From Ramlibacter tataouinensis TTB310 (GTDB lineage: Bacteria > Pseudomonadota > Gammaproteobacteria > Burkholderiales > Burkholderiaceae_C), in assembly GCF_000215705.1 (NCBI RefSeq), contig NC_015677.1, positions 3,236,001-3,300,000 on the forward strand: a stretch of 64,000 nucleotides of DNA, in the 5' to 3' direction. Both the position numbers and the translations under genes were made by a program. Positions 48,382 through 56,927 of the stretch are shown piece by piece; the stretch's first letter is position 1, and every line of letters begins with the position of its first letter. The notes below the pieces were generated by a model. The model was not told the DNA's origin, did not search any database, and saw only the letters and a program-made list of their open reading frames with translations.

Positions 48382-49821
48382 ATGAGCCACAAACTGAAGA
48401 TCGCCGGCTGGATTTCCGTGGGCGCCCTGGCCGGAGCGCTCACCACGGTCTCGCTGCAGACCGTCGCGCGTGGCTCGCTGGCCCCGCTGCCATTGGAGGA
48501 GCTGCAGCAGCTCGCCGCCGTGTTCGGCATGGTCAAGAGCGACTACGTCGAACCGGTGGACGAGAAGAAGCTGATCACCGACGCCATCTCCGGCATGGTG
48601 GCCAGCCTGGACCCCCATTCGCAGTATTTCGACAAGAAGTCGTTCAAGGAATTCCGCGAGGGCACCTCCGGCCGCTTCGTCGGGGTGGGCATCGAGATCT
48701 CGCAGGAGGACGGCCTGGTCAAGGTGGTCTCGCCCATCGAAGGCTCGCCCGCCTACCGCGCCGGCCTGAAGTCCGGCGACCTGATCACCAAGATCGACGA
48801 CACCGCCGTCAAGGGCCTGACCCTGTCGGAGGCCGTCAAGCGCATGCGCGGCGAGCCCACCACCAAGGTGATGCTGACCATCTACCGCAAGGACGAGAAC
48901 CGCACCTTCCCGGTGACCATCACCCGCGAGGAGATCAAGACTCAGTCGGTCAAGGGCAAGGTGGTCGAGCCGGGCTACGCCTGGATCCGCCTGTCGCAGT
49001 TCCAGGAGCGCACGGTCGAGGACTTCGTGCGCAAGGTCGACGAGATCTACAAGCAGGAGCCCAACCTCAAGGGCCTGGTGCTGGACCTGCGCAACGACCC
49101 GGGCGGCCTGCTCGACGCGGCGGTGGCCGTGTCCGCCGCCTTCCTGCCCGAGAACGTCACCGTGGTATCCACCAACGGCCAGCTGGCCGAGAGCAAGTTC
49201 ACCTACAAGGCCTCGCCCGAGTTCTACATGCGCCGCTCGGGCGGCGACCCGCTGCGCCGCCTGCCGGCCGCGCTCAAGAACGTGCCCCTGGTGGTGCTGG
49301 TCAACGAGGGCTCGGCCTCGGCCAGCGAGATCGTGGCCGGCGCGCTGCAGGACCACAAGCGCGCCACCGTCCTGGGCAGCCAGACCTTTGGCAAGGGCTC
49401 GGTGCAGACGGTGCGCCCGCTCGGCCCCGATACCGGCCTGAAGCTGACCACGGCGCGCTACTTCACGCCCAGCGGCAAGTCGATCCAGGCGCGTGGCATC
49501 GTGCCCGACGTGCTGGTGGACGAGAGCGCCGAGGGCAACGTGTTCTCCATCCTGCGCACCCGCGAGGCCGACCTGGACAAGCACCTGGGCAGCGGCCAGG
49601 CCCCGGAAGCGAAGAACCCGGTGCTCGAGAAGGCACGCGAGGAGGCCCGCAAGCGCGCCGAGGAAGAGGCGCGCAAGCCGGTGGCCGAGCGCAAGGTGCC
49701 CGAATTCGGCAGCGCCACCGACTTCCAGCTGGCGCAGGCCCTCAACCAGCTCAAGGGCCGGCCCGTCCTGATCAGCAAGACCCAGGTGGTCGAGAACAAG
49801 GAAGAAAAGAAGGAGAACTGA
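48382..49821 (+). CDS. ctpA: C-terminal processing peptidase (S41 family)
   Basis: A 479-residue periplasmic serine protease. The N-terminal signal/anchor helix (about 9-28) is followed by a PDZ domain (about 95-170) and an S41 catalytic domain. The nucleophile region is NEGSASASEIVAGAL and the general-base lysine is in QTFGKGSVQT. The C-terminal tail is a charged coiled coil ending in Lys/Glu. It trims C-termini of exported proteins. It stands between two intrinsic terminators and has its own promoter; the gpmA-ctpA-moeB order is usual in this group. Confidence 0.95.
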   Translation: MSHKLKIAGWISVGALAGALTTVSLQTVARGSLAPLPLEELQQLAAVFGMVKSDYVEPVDEKKLITDAISGMVASLDPHSQYFDKKSFKEFREGTSGRFVGVGIEISQEDGLVKVVSPIEGSPAYRAGLKSGDLITKIDDTAVKGLTLSEAVKRMRGEPTTKVMLTIYRKDENRTFPVTITREEIKTQSVKGKVVEPGYAWIRLSQFQERTVEDFVRKVDEIYKQEPNLKGLVLDLRNDPGGLLDAAVAVSAAFLPENVTVVSTNGQLAESKFTYKASPEFYMRRSGGDPLRRLPAALKNVPLVVLVNEGSASASEIVAGALQDHKRATVLGSQTFGKGSVQTVRPLGPDTGLKLTTARYFTPSGKSIQARGIVPDVLVDESAEGNVFSILRTREADLDKHLGSGQAPEAKNPVLEKAREEARKRAEEEARKPVAERKVPEFGSATDFQLAQALNQLKGRPVLISKTQVVENKEEKKEN

Positions 49822-49846
49822 GCGGCCGGCGCCCTCTCTCCACCGC

Positions 49847-49880
49847 AGAAAGCCAGCCCCGTGCTGGCTTTCTTATTTTT
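49847..49880 (+). terminator. Strong intrinsic terminator after ctpA
   Basis: A perfect 11-bp stem (arms AGAAAGCCAGC and GCTGGCTTTCT) with a 5-nt loop is followed by TATTTTT. Textbook Rho-independent terminator, 26 nt after the stop. Confidence 0.9.
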
Positions 49881-49908
49881 GGCTGGCCAGGTCGCAGTTG
49901 AGCTATGT

Positions 49909-49935
49909 GTGATGTCCACCCAGAATGGTCATCAC
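49909..49935. promoter_or_regulatory. Inverted repeat upstream of the toxin-antitoxin pair
   Basis: GTGATG and CATCAC are 15 nt apart. Overlapping longer-range arms TCCACCC (49915-49921) and GGGTGGA (49946-49952) also pair. It lies directly ahead of the first gene, where an autoregulatory operator for the HTH antitoxin would be expected. Confidence 0.45.
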
Positions 49936-49963
49936 TTTGACATCAGGGTGGATTTGAGAGATC

Positions 49964-50305
49964 ATGGCTGGCAAGAAGGCGGTCCCCAAGAAGCAGGAGA
50001 CGTATGCACCCAAGGACGTGAAGATCCCGGCTCGACTGGGTGGCGGCGTCCTGAAGGAACGCGTGGTTCGGGAGTTACCTTCGAAGAAGGTGACGCACTA
50101 CGCAGTGGCTTACATCAACCCGCTCATTTTCAATGGAGACAACGGCCGAGTGCTCGGGTATGACAACAGCCACGGCTTCTCGCACAAGCACTACATGGGA
50201 CAGATGACTGCCGATCCTTTCACCAGCTACAAGGAGCTGTACGACAGGTTCGAGCGGGAGTGGAAGGCCATCGCGATGAAGTTCGTCAATGGGGAGAAAG
50301 AATGA
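49964..50305 (+). CDS. TumE-like (DUF6516) toxin of a toxin-antitoxin pair
   Basis: A 113-residue basic protein. The central part (VTHYAVAYINPLIFNGDN, then GYDNSHGFSHKHYMG, and the terminal REWKAIAMKFVN) matches the TumE/DUF6516 toxin family by pattern. Its stop overlaps the start of an HTH protein gene (ATGA), the usual toxin-first order of this family. GC content and codon choice are clearly lower than in neighbours, suggesting recent acquisition. The mode of action in this family is not established by anything visible here. Confidence 0.72.
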   Translation: MAGKKAVPKKQETYAPKDVKIPARLGGGVLKERVVRELPSKKVTHYAVAYINPLIFNGDNGRVLGYDNSHGFSHKHYMGQMTADPFTSYKELYDRFEREWKAIAMKFVNGEKE

Positions 50306-50703
50306 CGAATCGAAAGATCACGCTGGAAGACTTCGCCAAGGACAAAGGTCTTGGCGAACACATCCGCAGGAGCAAGGAGGTTGCACAGGCGCTGGACGCA
50401 AAAACCGATACCTTGCCTTACTCCAGGGTCTTCACCAGCTATGAATTCGAGGCGTTCCTCAGCGAGCTGACGCCAAAGCGGTTCGAACTCTTGCGCCTGG
50501 CAAGCAAAGGTCCCCGGTCGATCGGCGATCTGGCCGTGGCGACTCATCGTGATCAGAGTGCGGTTTCGAAGGATGTTGCCAGGTTGAAGAAGCTCGGGCT
50601 GGTGAGGGTCGAATCGGTGGCGAATGCCGGCCATGGGCAGAAAAAAATCGTGACCCCGGTAGCCAGCACGATCTCGATCAATGCCAGCATCACTGCAGCT
50701 TAG
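50302..50703 (+). CDS. MarR-like HTH antitoxin (TumA-like)
   Basis: A 133-residue protein with a winged helix-turn-helix (about 60-110; pattern TPKRFELLRLASKGPRSIGD, then HRDQSAVSKDVARLKKLGLV). It would neutralise the upstream toxin and repress their shared promoter. The start at 50302 overlaps the toxin stop by four bases and is preferred to an earlier in-frame start. Lower GC than the genome. It resembles the HVO_A0114-type DNA-binding partner of DUF6516 toxins. Confidence 0.75.
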   Translation: MTNRKITLEDFAKDKGLGEHIRRSKEVAQALDAKTDTLPYSRVFTSYEFEAFLSELTPKRFELLRLASKGPRSIGDLAVATHRDQSAVSKDVARLKKLGLVRVESVANAGHGQKKIVTPVASTISINASITAA

Positions 50704-50766
50704 GGCTGCACCTCACTCGCGCATGGGTCCCAAGCGCAGCACCCGTTCTCTGGCGACAATCCACCC

Positions 50767-51522
50767 ATGACGGACGAGGACCTGCTGCGCTATTCGCGCC
50801 ACATCCTGCTGGAGGAGATCGGCGTGGAAGGCCAGGAACGGCTGCTGGCCTCGCGCGCCGTGGTGATAGGCGCCGGCGGCCTGGGCTCGCCGGTGGCGCT
50901 GTACCTGGCCGGCGCCGGCGTGGGGCACCTCACCCTGGTCGACGCGGACACGGTGGACCTCACCAACCTGCAGCGGCAGATCGCCCATGCGATGGACCGC
51001 ATCGGCCAGGCCAAGGTGCATTCGGCGCGCCAGGCCATGGCCGGCATCAACCCCGGCGTGCAGGTGCGCGCGCTGGCGGTGCGGGCCGATGCCGCCCTGC
51101 TGGACGACCTGGTCCCCGGCGCCGGCGTGGTGCTGGACTGCACCGACAACTTCGCCACCCGGCATGCCGTCAATGCCGCCTGCGTGCGGCATGGCGTGCC
51201 CCTGGTCAGCGGCGCCGCCATCCGCCTGGACGGTCAGGTAACGGCGTTCGATGCGGCCGATCCGGCTTCGCCCTGCTATGCCTGCCTGTTCCCGCCGGGC
51301 CAGGCGCTGGAGGAGACGCGCTGCGCCACCCTGGGCGTGCTGGCGCCGCTGGTGGGCATCATCGGCTCGATGCAGGCCGCCGAGGCGATCAAGATCCTGG
51401 CGGGGGCCGGCGCGTCGCTGGCGGGCCGCCTGCTGATGCTGGAGGCCCGGGCCATGGCCTGGACCGAGCTGCGGGTGCCGCGCGACGCGGCCTGCCCGGT
51501 CTGCGCGCCGCTGCGGCGCTAG
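50767..51522 (+). CDS. moeB: MoeB/ThiF-type adenylyltransferase
   Basis: A 251-residue E1-like enzyme that adenylates the C-terminus of a ubiquitin-like sulfur carrier (MoaD or ThiS). The ATP loop GAGGLGSPV is at about 35-43, with the zinc cysteines CYAC and CPVC and ETRCATLGVL holding the candidate catalytic cysteine. There is no rhodanese extension. It would support molybdopterin synthesis needed by the formate dehydrogenases. MoaD versus ThiS specificity cannot be told by eye. Its stop overlaps the stop of the convergent AsmA gene. Confidence 0.88.
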   Translation: MTDEDLLRYSRHILLEEIGVEGQERLLASRAVVIGAGGLGSPVALYLAGAGVGHLTLVDADTVDLTNLQRQIAHAMDRIGQAKVHSARQAMAGINPGVQVRALAVRADAALLDDLVPGAGVVLDCTDNFATRHAVNAACVRHGVPLVSGAAIRLDGQVTAFDAADPASPCYACLFPPGQALEETRCATLGVLAPLVGIIGSMQAAEAIKILAGAGASLAGRLLMLEARAMAWTELRVPRDAACPVCAPLRR

Positions 51523-53567
51523 CGGGAGGTGGAGGCTGCTGCACCTGCGGCCGCCGGGCCGCCCATCGTGGCCGCCGCCGCGCGCCCCGACGCGGCATTG
51601 GACGATGAGGCCTCGCGCAGCACGGCGCTGCAGTCGGCGTTCTCCCCCGGCCCGGTCTCGATGGTGGCGGCCAGCGCCAGCAGCGGGTTGATGGCGCCCA
51701 GGGCCAGCGCCAGCCCGGCCCGGCCGGCCAGCGAGCCCATGTCCAGGCTGCCCTGCGGATTGCCCAGCGTTCCGGTCAGGTGCAGCGGCGAGCGCAAGGT
51801 CAGGATGCTCGGGTCCTTGGGCCGGGGCTTGAACGTGAGGTCCAGCGCCTCGGTGGCCAGGTTGATGGTGCCGCTGCCCCAGATCACCGTGTCGGCGGTG
51901 TCCAGCACCAGGGCTCGGGCGGTCATCAGGCCCTGCTTGACGTCGAAGGCGGTGGCCGCGCAGCGCAGCGGCACCGACTGGTCCTTCCCCAGCAGGAACT
52001 TGGCGACCTCGGCGCCGTCCAGCCCCGCGAACTCCAGCAGCAGGTTGCTGATGCGGCCCTGGCCCATCAGCAGGGCGACGTTGCCCGAGGAGCTGCCCAG
52101 CATCTCGGCCACCGTCCGGCCCCGACCCTGCAGCTCGATGTCGCCATGGATCCTGCCCACGCTGGCCCGGTTCATGTTGCGCAGGCCGGGCACCAGCCGC
52201 CCCAGTTCCAGGCCCCGCGCGTCCAGGTCCATGGCCACGTCGGCCGGCCGGTTGCGGCCGTCGATGCGCAGCTGTCCCGCCAGCCGGCCGCCGGCCACGC
52301 CCAGGTCCAGGTCGTCCAGCCGCAGCAGGCCGCCCTCCAGCCGCACCCGGCCGCTCATGCGGTCCAGGGGCAGCTGGCGCACGTTGACCATGCGCGCCGC
52401 GCTGAACCGCACGTCGGCGTTCATGGCCTTGAGCCTCTCCACGTCCAGGGGCGTGTCGGGCAGCACCCGGCCGCCCTGCTCGCCGCGCCGGGCCGCCTGC
52501 ACCGGCCGGCCCTTGCGCTGCTCGGGCAGGCCCACCAGCGGCGCCAGGTCGTCCAGGTCCAGCGCCTGCGACTGCAGCTGCCCGGTCAGCAGCGGCACGG
52601 CGCCGGAGCGGTCATAGCTCAGATGGCCTGCGATGTCGGACTGGCCCAGCCGCCCCTGCACCCGCGACACGCTCCACACCTGGGCCTGCTTTTGCAGCCG
52701 GCCCCGCACCGCGTAGCGCGGGGTCTCGGGCAGCACCACGCCGACCAGCGGGTAGAGCTCGGCCAGGTTACGCCCCTGCAGATTGAAATCAACGTCGGCG
52801 CCCTCCAGCCGCGGCAGGCCGGCCACCGTGCCTTCGGCGCGCAGCGAGGTGCCGCCGGCGGTCAGCACGATCTGCGCAGGGAACGGCTGCTGCGCCTGGC
52901 CTCCGCCGAGCGAGAGCACGTTGCCGGTCTGGCCCTGGGCGGCGAACGGCGCCTTCTGCCAGGTGCCTTGCGCCTTGAAGGTCAGGGGCAGCACCGCCGA
53001 CCCGCCGGCGCGCGGCGCGGCGCGCGTGTCGATGGCGAAATCGGCGCGGATGTCGGCGCCGCGGCCGCTGGCCAGGAAGTGCAGCGAGCCTTCGTCCACC
53101 ACCAGCACGCCCACGTGCGGCGGCTCGCGCCGCGGCTCGTTCTTGTCCTGCCGGTCCAGCGCCCAGGTGCGCCGGCCGTCCGGCTCCATCTGCAGACCCA
53201 GCTCGGGCCGCCGCAGCTCGATGCGAGGCAGCTCGATGCGCCCGCGCAGCAGCGGCCACAGCCGCACGTGGACCTCGGCCCCCTCGGCCTTGACCAGGTA
53301 GGGATCACGCGCCCACTCCGGGTTGGCGAACACGATGCCGTCGGCGATCACGCGCGTGGTGCGGCCCAGGTCCACGTCGAGCCGGCGCGTGATCTCGAAA
53401 TGGCGGCCGGTGCGCTCGCTGACGTAGCGGTTCAGCGGCCCGCGCAGCCAGTCCCAGGGGAACAGGGCCAGCAGCAGCGCCAGGGCTGCGACCAGCAGCA
53501 GCCCTGCGGCCAGCAGCTTGAACCAGGGCGACCGCCGTGCGAGATAGGTCGTCGCCCTGCTGGCCAT
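51519..53567 (-). CDS. AsmA family protein
   Basis: A 682-residue inner-membrane-anchored protein. One N-terminal helix (about 16-38) is followed by a large periplasmic beta-rich chain of AsmA type. The N-terminal AsmA domain shows LNRYVSERTGRHFEITRRLD; the C-terminal AsmA_2-like part has GRGRTVAEMLGSSSGNVAL and GSGTINLATEALDLTFKPRP. Such proteins are thought to form bridge-like structures for lipid transport or to affect outer-membrane assembly. The Ser/Ala-rich end overlaps the moeB stop for four bases in convergent orientation. Confidence 0.9.
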   Translation of the reverse strand: MASRATTYLARRSPWFKLLAAGLLLVAALALLLALFPWDWLRGPLNRYVSERTGRHFEITRRLDVDLGRTTRVIADGIVFANPEWARDPYLVKAEGAEVHVRLWPLLRGRIELPRIELRRPELGLQMEPDGRRTWALDRQDKNEPRREPPHVGVLVVDEGSLHFLASGRGADIRADFAIDTRAAPRAGGSAVLPLTFKAQGTWQKAPFAAQGQTGNVLSLGGGQAQQPFPAQIVLTAGGTSLRAEGTVAGLPRLEGADVDFNLQGRNLAELYPLVGVVLPETPRYAVRGRLQKQAQVWSVSRVQGRLGQSDIAGHLSYDRSGAVPLLTGQLQSQALDLDDLAPLVGLPEQRKGRPVQAARRGEQGGRVLPDTPLDVERLKAMNADVRFSAARMVNVRQLPLDRMSGRVRLEGGLLRLDDLDLGVAGGRLAGQLRIDGRNRPADVAMDLDARGLELGRLVPGLRNMNRASVGRIHGDIELQGRGRTVAEMLGSSSGNVALLMGQGRISNLLLEFAGLDGAEVAKFLLGKDQSVPLRCAATAFDVKQGLMTARALVLDTADTVIWGSGTINLATEALDLTFKPRPKDPSILTLRSPLHLTGTLGNPQGSLDMGSLAGRAGLALALGAINPLLALAATIETGPGENADCSAVLREASSSNAASGRAAAATMGGPAAAGAAASTSR

Positions 53568-53877
53568 GGCTCACCTTCCGCCGGACGCGCGGGCCAGCGG
53601 CGTGCCGAGCAAGACCATCAACGGACCGGACAGCAGCTTCATCACTTGGTGGACACCCCACCCGCAACGCGGGCCTGGCAGCAGTGTGGGGGCGCCGCAT
53701 GGCTCGCATGGTCAGCAGCGGACGGCAGCCCCTGTCGGCTGCTGCCTACACCTCATCAGTAGGAAACCTCCTACGGTCGCACCCCCGAAGAGCGCTGCAC
53801 AATCCGCAGCGGGAGGCGCGAGGAGAAGGCTTCACAACCACACGCGCCCAGCGCGGTAACAAGCCCCATCGATCGCC
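53568..53877. other. 310-base divergent intergenic region
   Basis: No gene is convincing here. It must hold the promoters of the AsmA gene (minus) and the receiver protein gene (plus). The only clear structure is the palindrome GTAGGAAACCTCCTAC at 53759-53774. No good -35/-10 pair was found. Confidence 0.5.
53759..53774. promoter_or_regulatory. Palindromic CTCCTAC site ahead of the receiver-protein gene
   Basis: GTAGGAAACCTCCTAC has perfect 6-bp arms and a 4-nt centre, 103 bases before the gene. It resembles the TTGTCCTAC motif at 56437 and 60018, suggesting a common regulator. Confidence 0.45.
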
Positions 53878-54270
53878 GTGGAACTGCGAACCTACATCGT
53901 CGAAGACAACGCGACCATCCGCGAGAACCTGATCGGAGCGCTGGAGGAACTGGCCTGCGTGAAAGCCCTGGGCTGGGCCGAGACCGAAGACGACGCCGCG
54001 GCCTGGCTCGCCGCGCAGTCCGCGCAGTGGGACCTGGCCATCGTGGACCTGTTCCTCAAGCAAGGCAGCGGGCTGGGCGTGCTGGAAGCCTGCCGCGGCC
54101 GCATGCCGCGCCAGCGCGTGGTGGTTCTCAGCAACTACGCCACCGACGACATGCGCCGGCGCTGCGCGCAGCTGGGCGCCGATGCCGTGTTCGACAAATC
54201 CAACGAGATCGACGCGCTGGTGGACTGGTGCATCCAGCAGTCCGGCGACGGCCTCAGCCGCGCGGCCTGA
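53878..54270 (+). CDS. Stand-alone response-regulator receiver protein
   Basis: A 130-residue CheY-like receiver with no output domain. The phosphoacceptor aspartate is in LAIVDLFLKQGSG (about residue 60), the acidic pair is in VEDN near the N-terminus, and the conserved lysine is in VFDKS. The start codon is GTG. It lies next to a NarL-type regulator and a histidine kinase, and could act as a phosphate sink or a protein-protein switch for that kinase. Confidence 0.88.
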   Translation: MELRTYIVEDNATIRENLIGALEELACVKALGWAETEDDAAAWLAAQSAQWDLAIVDLFLKQGSGLGVLEACRGRMPRQRVVVLSNYATDDMRRRCAQLGADAVFDKSNEIDALVDWCIQQSGDGLSRAA

Positions 54271-54287
54271 AGGGCTTCAAGGCGCCT

Positions 54288-54920
54288 TCAGTCGATCAGC
54301 TTGTTCTTCAGCGCGTAGTAGGTCAGGTCGCTGTTGGAAGCCAGGCTCATCTTCTCCATCAGCCGCGTGCGGTAGGTGCTCACGGTCTTGACCGACAGCG
54401 ACAGCGCCTTGGCGATGTCGCCCGCGGTCTCGCCCTTGGCCAGCTTGAGGAACACCTGGAACTCGCGCTCGGACAGCTGCTCGTGCGGCGCGCCGCCTTC
54501 CTTGCGATTGAGCTGCTGCGCCAGCAGCTCCGCCACCGCGGGCGAGATGTAGCGGCGGCCCAGCGCGATGGTGCGGATCGCGTTGACGATCTCCATCGGC
54601 TCGCATTCCTTGTTCAGGTAGCCGCTCGCGCCCTGGCGGATCAGGTTCATCGCGTAGTGCTCCTCCGGGTAGCCGGAGAGGATCAGGATGCCCACGTCCG
54701 GGGCCTTGGCGCGGATCATGCCCAGCGCGTCGATGCCGCTCTGACCGGGCATCGACAGGTCCATCACCAGGACATCGAGCTCCGTCGTGCGGACCAGGTC
54801 GATCGCTTCGCGTCCGCTCGCGGCCTCGCCGACCACGCGCAGGTCCACCTGTTCGGAGAAGAACTGCTTGAGTCCCGACCGAACGATGGCGTGGTCATCC
54901 ACAATGCCGACTTTGATCAT
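54288..54920 (-). CDS. NarL/FixJ-family response regulator
   Basis: A 210-residue regulator with an N-terminal receiver (Asp in VLVMDLSMPG, about residue 54; Lys in YLNKECE) and a LuxR-type helix-turn-helix (LSEREFQVFLKLAKGETAGD then SVKTVSTYRTRLMEK). It is divergent from the CHASE3 kinase gene across 135 bases and converges on the receiver gene. The kinase is of the HisKA_3 class that normally pairs with this family, so they form a two-component system. The nearby repeated CCTAC motif may be its target. Confidence 0.93.
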   Translation of the reverse strand: MIKVGIVDDHAIVRSGLKQFFSEQVDLRVVGEAASGREAIDLVRTTELDVLVMDLSMPGQSGIDALGMIRAKAPDVGILILSGYPEEHYAMNLIRQGASGYLNKECEPMEIVNAIRTIALGRRYISPAVAELLAQQLNRKEGGAPHEQLSEREFQVFLKLAKGETAGDIAKALSLSVKTVSTYRTRLMEKMSLASNSDLTYYALKNKLID

Positions 54921-55055
54921 GTCCGTTCTCTTTCGATGCCTGTTGCAGGCCCATTGTGGCCCAACTTCATGCCCAACTTCGACTGAAATGGCCTACGCTC
55001 GGGCCATGGCGGACTGGAATTCTATGCAGAACGGCCGCGGTTCGGGGCCGCGCTG

Positions 55056-56402
55056 ATGCCGAGGCTCGCACTGTCCAGGACCGCGCTCAGCCTTGCGCTG
55101 GCTCTGCTCGCGGCACTGGTACTCATCGGTATCAACGAAACCGGCTATCACCGCTCACGCGCCGCGCTGGCCGACATCGCCGAGGCATCGCGCAACCGTG
55201 GCACGCTCAACCGGATGCTGCAGCAGGTGCTGGACGCGGAGACCGGTTCGCGCGGCTACCTGCTCACCGGCGACCCGCGCTACCTCGAGCCGTACAGCGC
55301 GGCCGCCGCCGACATCGGCCAGAACCTGGACGCGCTGCGCGCGGCCTACCCGCCCGGCTCGCAGGAGTCAGCCAGCGTCGCCCGGCTGTCGCGCGACGTG
55401 CAGCGCAAGCTGGCCGAGATGGACCTGTCGGTGCGCATGCGCAAGCAGGGCAACGAGGACGCCTGGAAGTTCGTGCTGCTCACCGACGTGGGCAAGGAGC
55501 ACATGGACGCGATCCGCACGCAGGCGGCGGGCCTGATCCACACCGCCACCGAGCGCATGGAAGTCAGCCAGACCCAGGTGCACCGCTCGCTGCTGCTGGC
55601 GCGCATCGGCATCGCCGGCGTGGCGCTGGCGGGGCTGCTGGCGTTCTACCTGTACCTGCGCCAGAGCCAGGCGCTCAGGCGCGCGGACGAGCGCCAGCAG
55701 CGGGTGCTGCAGCAGGAGCGTGACCTGCTCGAGCGCCAGGTGCGCGACCGCACCGCGTCGCTGGCCGAGCTGGCCACCCACCTGCAGCAGGTGCGCGAGC
55801 AGGAGCGCGGCCACCTGGCGCGCGAGCTGCATGACGAGCTGGGAGCGCTGCTCACGGCCGCCAAGCTCGACGTGGCGCGGCTGAAGTCGCGCCTGGGGTC
55901 GCCGCCGCCGGAAGTCAGCCAGCGGTTGCAGCACCTGACCGAAACCCTCAACAGCGGCATCGCGCTCAAGCGCCGCATCATCGAGGACCTGCGGCCCTCC
56001 TCGCTGGCCAACCTGGGCCTGTCGGCCTCGCTGGAGATCCTGGCGCGCGAATTCTCGGAGCAGTCCGGCGTCGAGGTCGCCACCAGCCTGGAGCCGGTGC
56101 AGCTGGACGAGGCGCGCCAGCTCACCGTCTACCGCCTGGTGCAGGAGTCGCTCACCAACATCGCCAAGTACGCCGAGGCCCGGCAGGTCGAGATCAGCGT
56201 GCACGGCTACGGCCAGACCGTGGAGGTGGCCGTGAAGGACGACGGCAAGGGTTTCGACCTCGAGCGGATGCGGCCGTCCACCCACGGCCTGGCCGGCATG
56301 CGCCACCGCGTGGAGGCGGCGGGCGGCCGCTTCACGGTGGCCTCGGCGCCGGGCCAGGGCACCCGCGTGTCGGCCGCGCTGCCGCAGGAGCCGGGTGCCT
56401 GA
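55056..56402 (+). CDS. CHASE3-domain sensor histidine kinase (HisKA_3/NarX class)
   Basis: A 448-residue inner-membrane kinase. Helices near 8-26 and 184-204 enclose a CHASE3 sensor with the signature LDAETGSRGYLLTGD near 62-76. A coiled coil leads to HisKA_3 with the phosphoacceptor histidine in ARELHDELGALLTAAK near 257 and a HATPase domain (DDGKGFD, GLAGMRHRVEAAGG). CHASE3 signals are not known. It pairs with the divergent NarL-type regulator. The downstream stress genes follow in the same direction after a 176-base gap, suggesting functional linkage. Confidence 0.93.
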   Translation: MPRLALSRTALSLALALLAALVLIGINETGYHRSRAALADIAEASRNRGTLNRMLQQVLDAETGSRGYLLTGDPRYLEPYSAAAADIGQNLDALRAAYPPGSQESASVARLSRDVQRKLAEMDLSVRMRKQGNEDAWKFVLLTDVGKEHMDAIRTQAAGLIHTATERMEVSQTQVHRSLLLARIGIAGVALAGLLAFYLYLRQSQALRRADERQQRVLQQERDLLERQVRDRTASLAELATHLQQVREQERGHLARELHDELGALLTAAKLDVARLKSRLGSPPPEVSQRLQHLTETLNSGIALKRRIIEDLRPSSLANLGLSASLEILAREFSEQSGVEVATSLEPVQLDEARQLTVYRLVQESLTNIAKYAEARQVEISVHGYGQTVEVAVKDDGKGFDLERMRPSTHGLAGMRHRVEAAGGRFTVASAPGQGTRVSAALPQEPGA

Positions 56403-56436
56403 GGCCCTGGGAACGCGAACGGTCCCGCAGGCGGCG

Positions 56437-56446
56437 TTGTCCTACA
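56437..56446 (+). promoter_or_regulatory. TTGTCCTACA motif ahead of the stress operon
   Basis: TTGTCCTACA lies about 135 bases before the DUF883-like gene. TTTGTCCTAC occurs in the same gene-relative orientation about 105 bases before the LEA-like gene. Candidate binding site of a shared regulator. Confidence 0.45.
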
Positions 56447-56578
56447 GGAGCCCCGCCACCCAACCGACATCCAGTCACGCCGCACGCTGATCAAAGACGG
56501 CTGACCTTGAGCCGTACGCTTGTCCACGTCGCCGCTTCCTGCGGCTCCCGCTGTCACCCACGCAAAAGAGAGGACAAC

Positions 56579-56908
56579 ATGATCCATCGCAGCCCTACCC
56601 TCCGTGCCCGAGCCTCTGCCACCCGCTCCCTCGCCGACGACGCTTCCAGCGCCGGCGGCGGCGCCCTGGACAGCACGCGCGAGTTCGCCGCCCAGACCCT
56701 GGAGCGCGCGGCCGAGAAGATGCGCGACCTGCGCTACGGCGTTGCCGACACCGCGTCCGCAGCGCAGCGCCAGATGGGCCACTACGCCAGCGCCACCACG
56801 CGCTACGTCACCGAGCAGCCGGTCAAGGCGGCGCTGATCGCCGCCGCCGTCGGCGCGCTGGTGGCCGGCGCCTTCCTGCTGTCCCGCCGCCGCGGCGGCC
56901 GCTACTGA
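56579..56908 (+). CDS. DUF883/ElaB-YqjD-like membrane protein
   Basis: A 109-residue protein with an amphipathic helical middle (AAQTLERAAEKMRDL region) and one C-terminal membrane helix (about 84-103) ending in RRRGG. This is the pattern of the ElaB/YqjD family of ribosome-associated inner-membrane proteins induced in stationary phase and stress. GAGAGGA sits before the ATG at 56579. It is the first gene of a four-gene run (YqjD-YqjE-YqjK-like plus BON lipoprotein). Confidence 0.82.
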   Translation: MIHRSPTLRARASATRSLADDASSAGGGALDSTREFAAQTLERAAEKMRDLRYGVADTASAAQRQMGHYASATTRYVTEQPVKAALIAAAVGALVAGAFLLSRRRGGRY

Positions 56909-56927
56909 GCCCCGGACGAGGGCAGCG

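Noticed and set aside
54956..54985. Direct repeat GCCCAACTTC (two copies about 13 bases apart) in the kinase/regulator gap
   Set aside because: Only two short copies, no symmetry and no promoter nearby; too little to call an operator.
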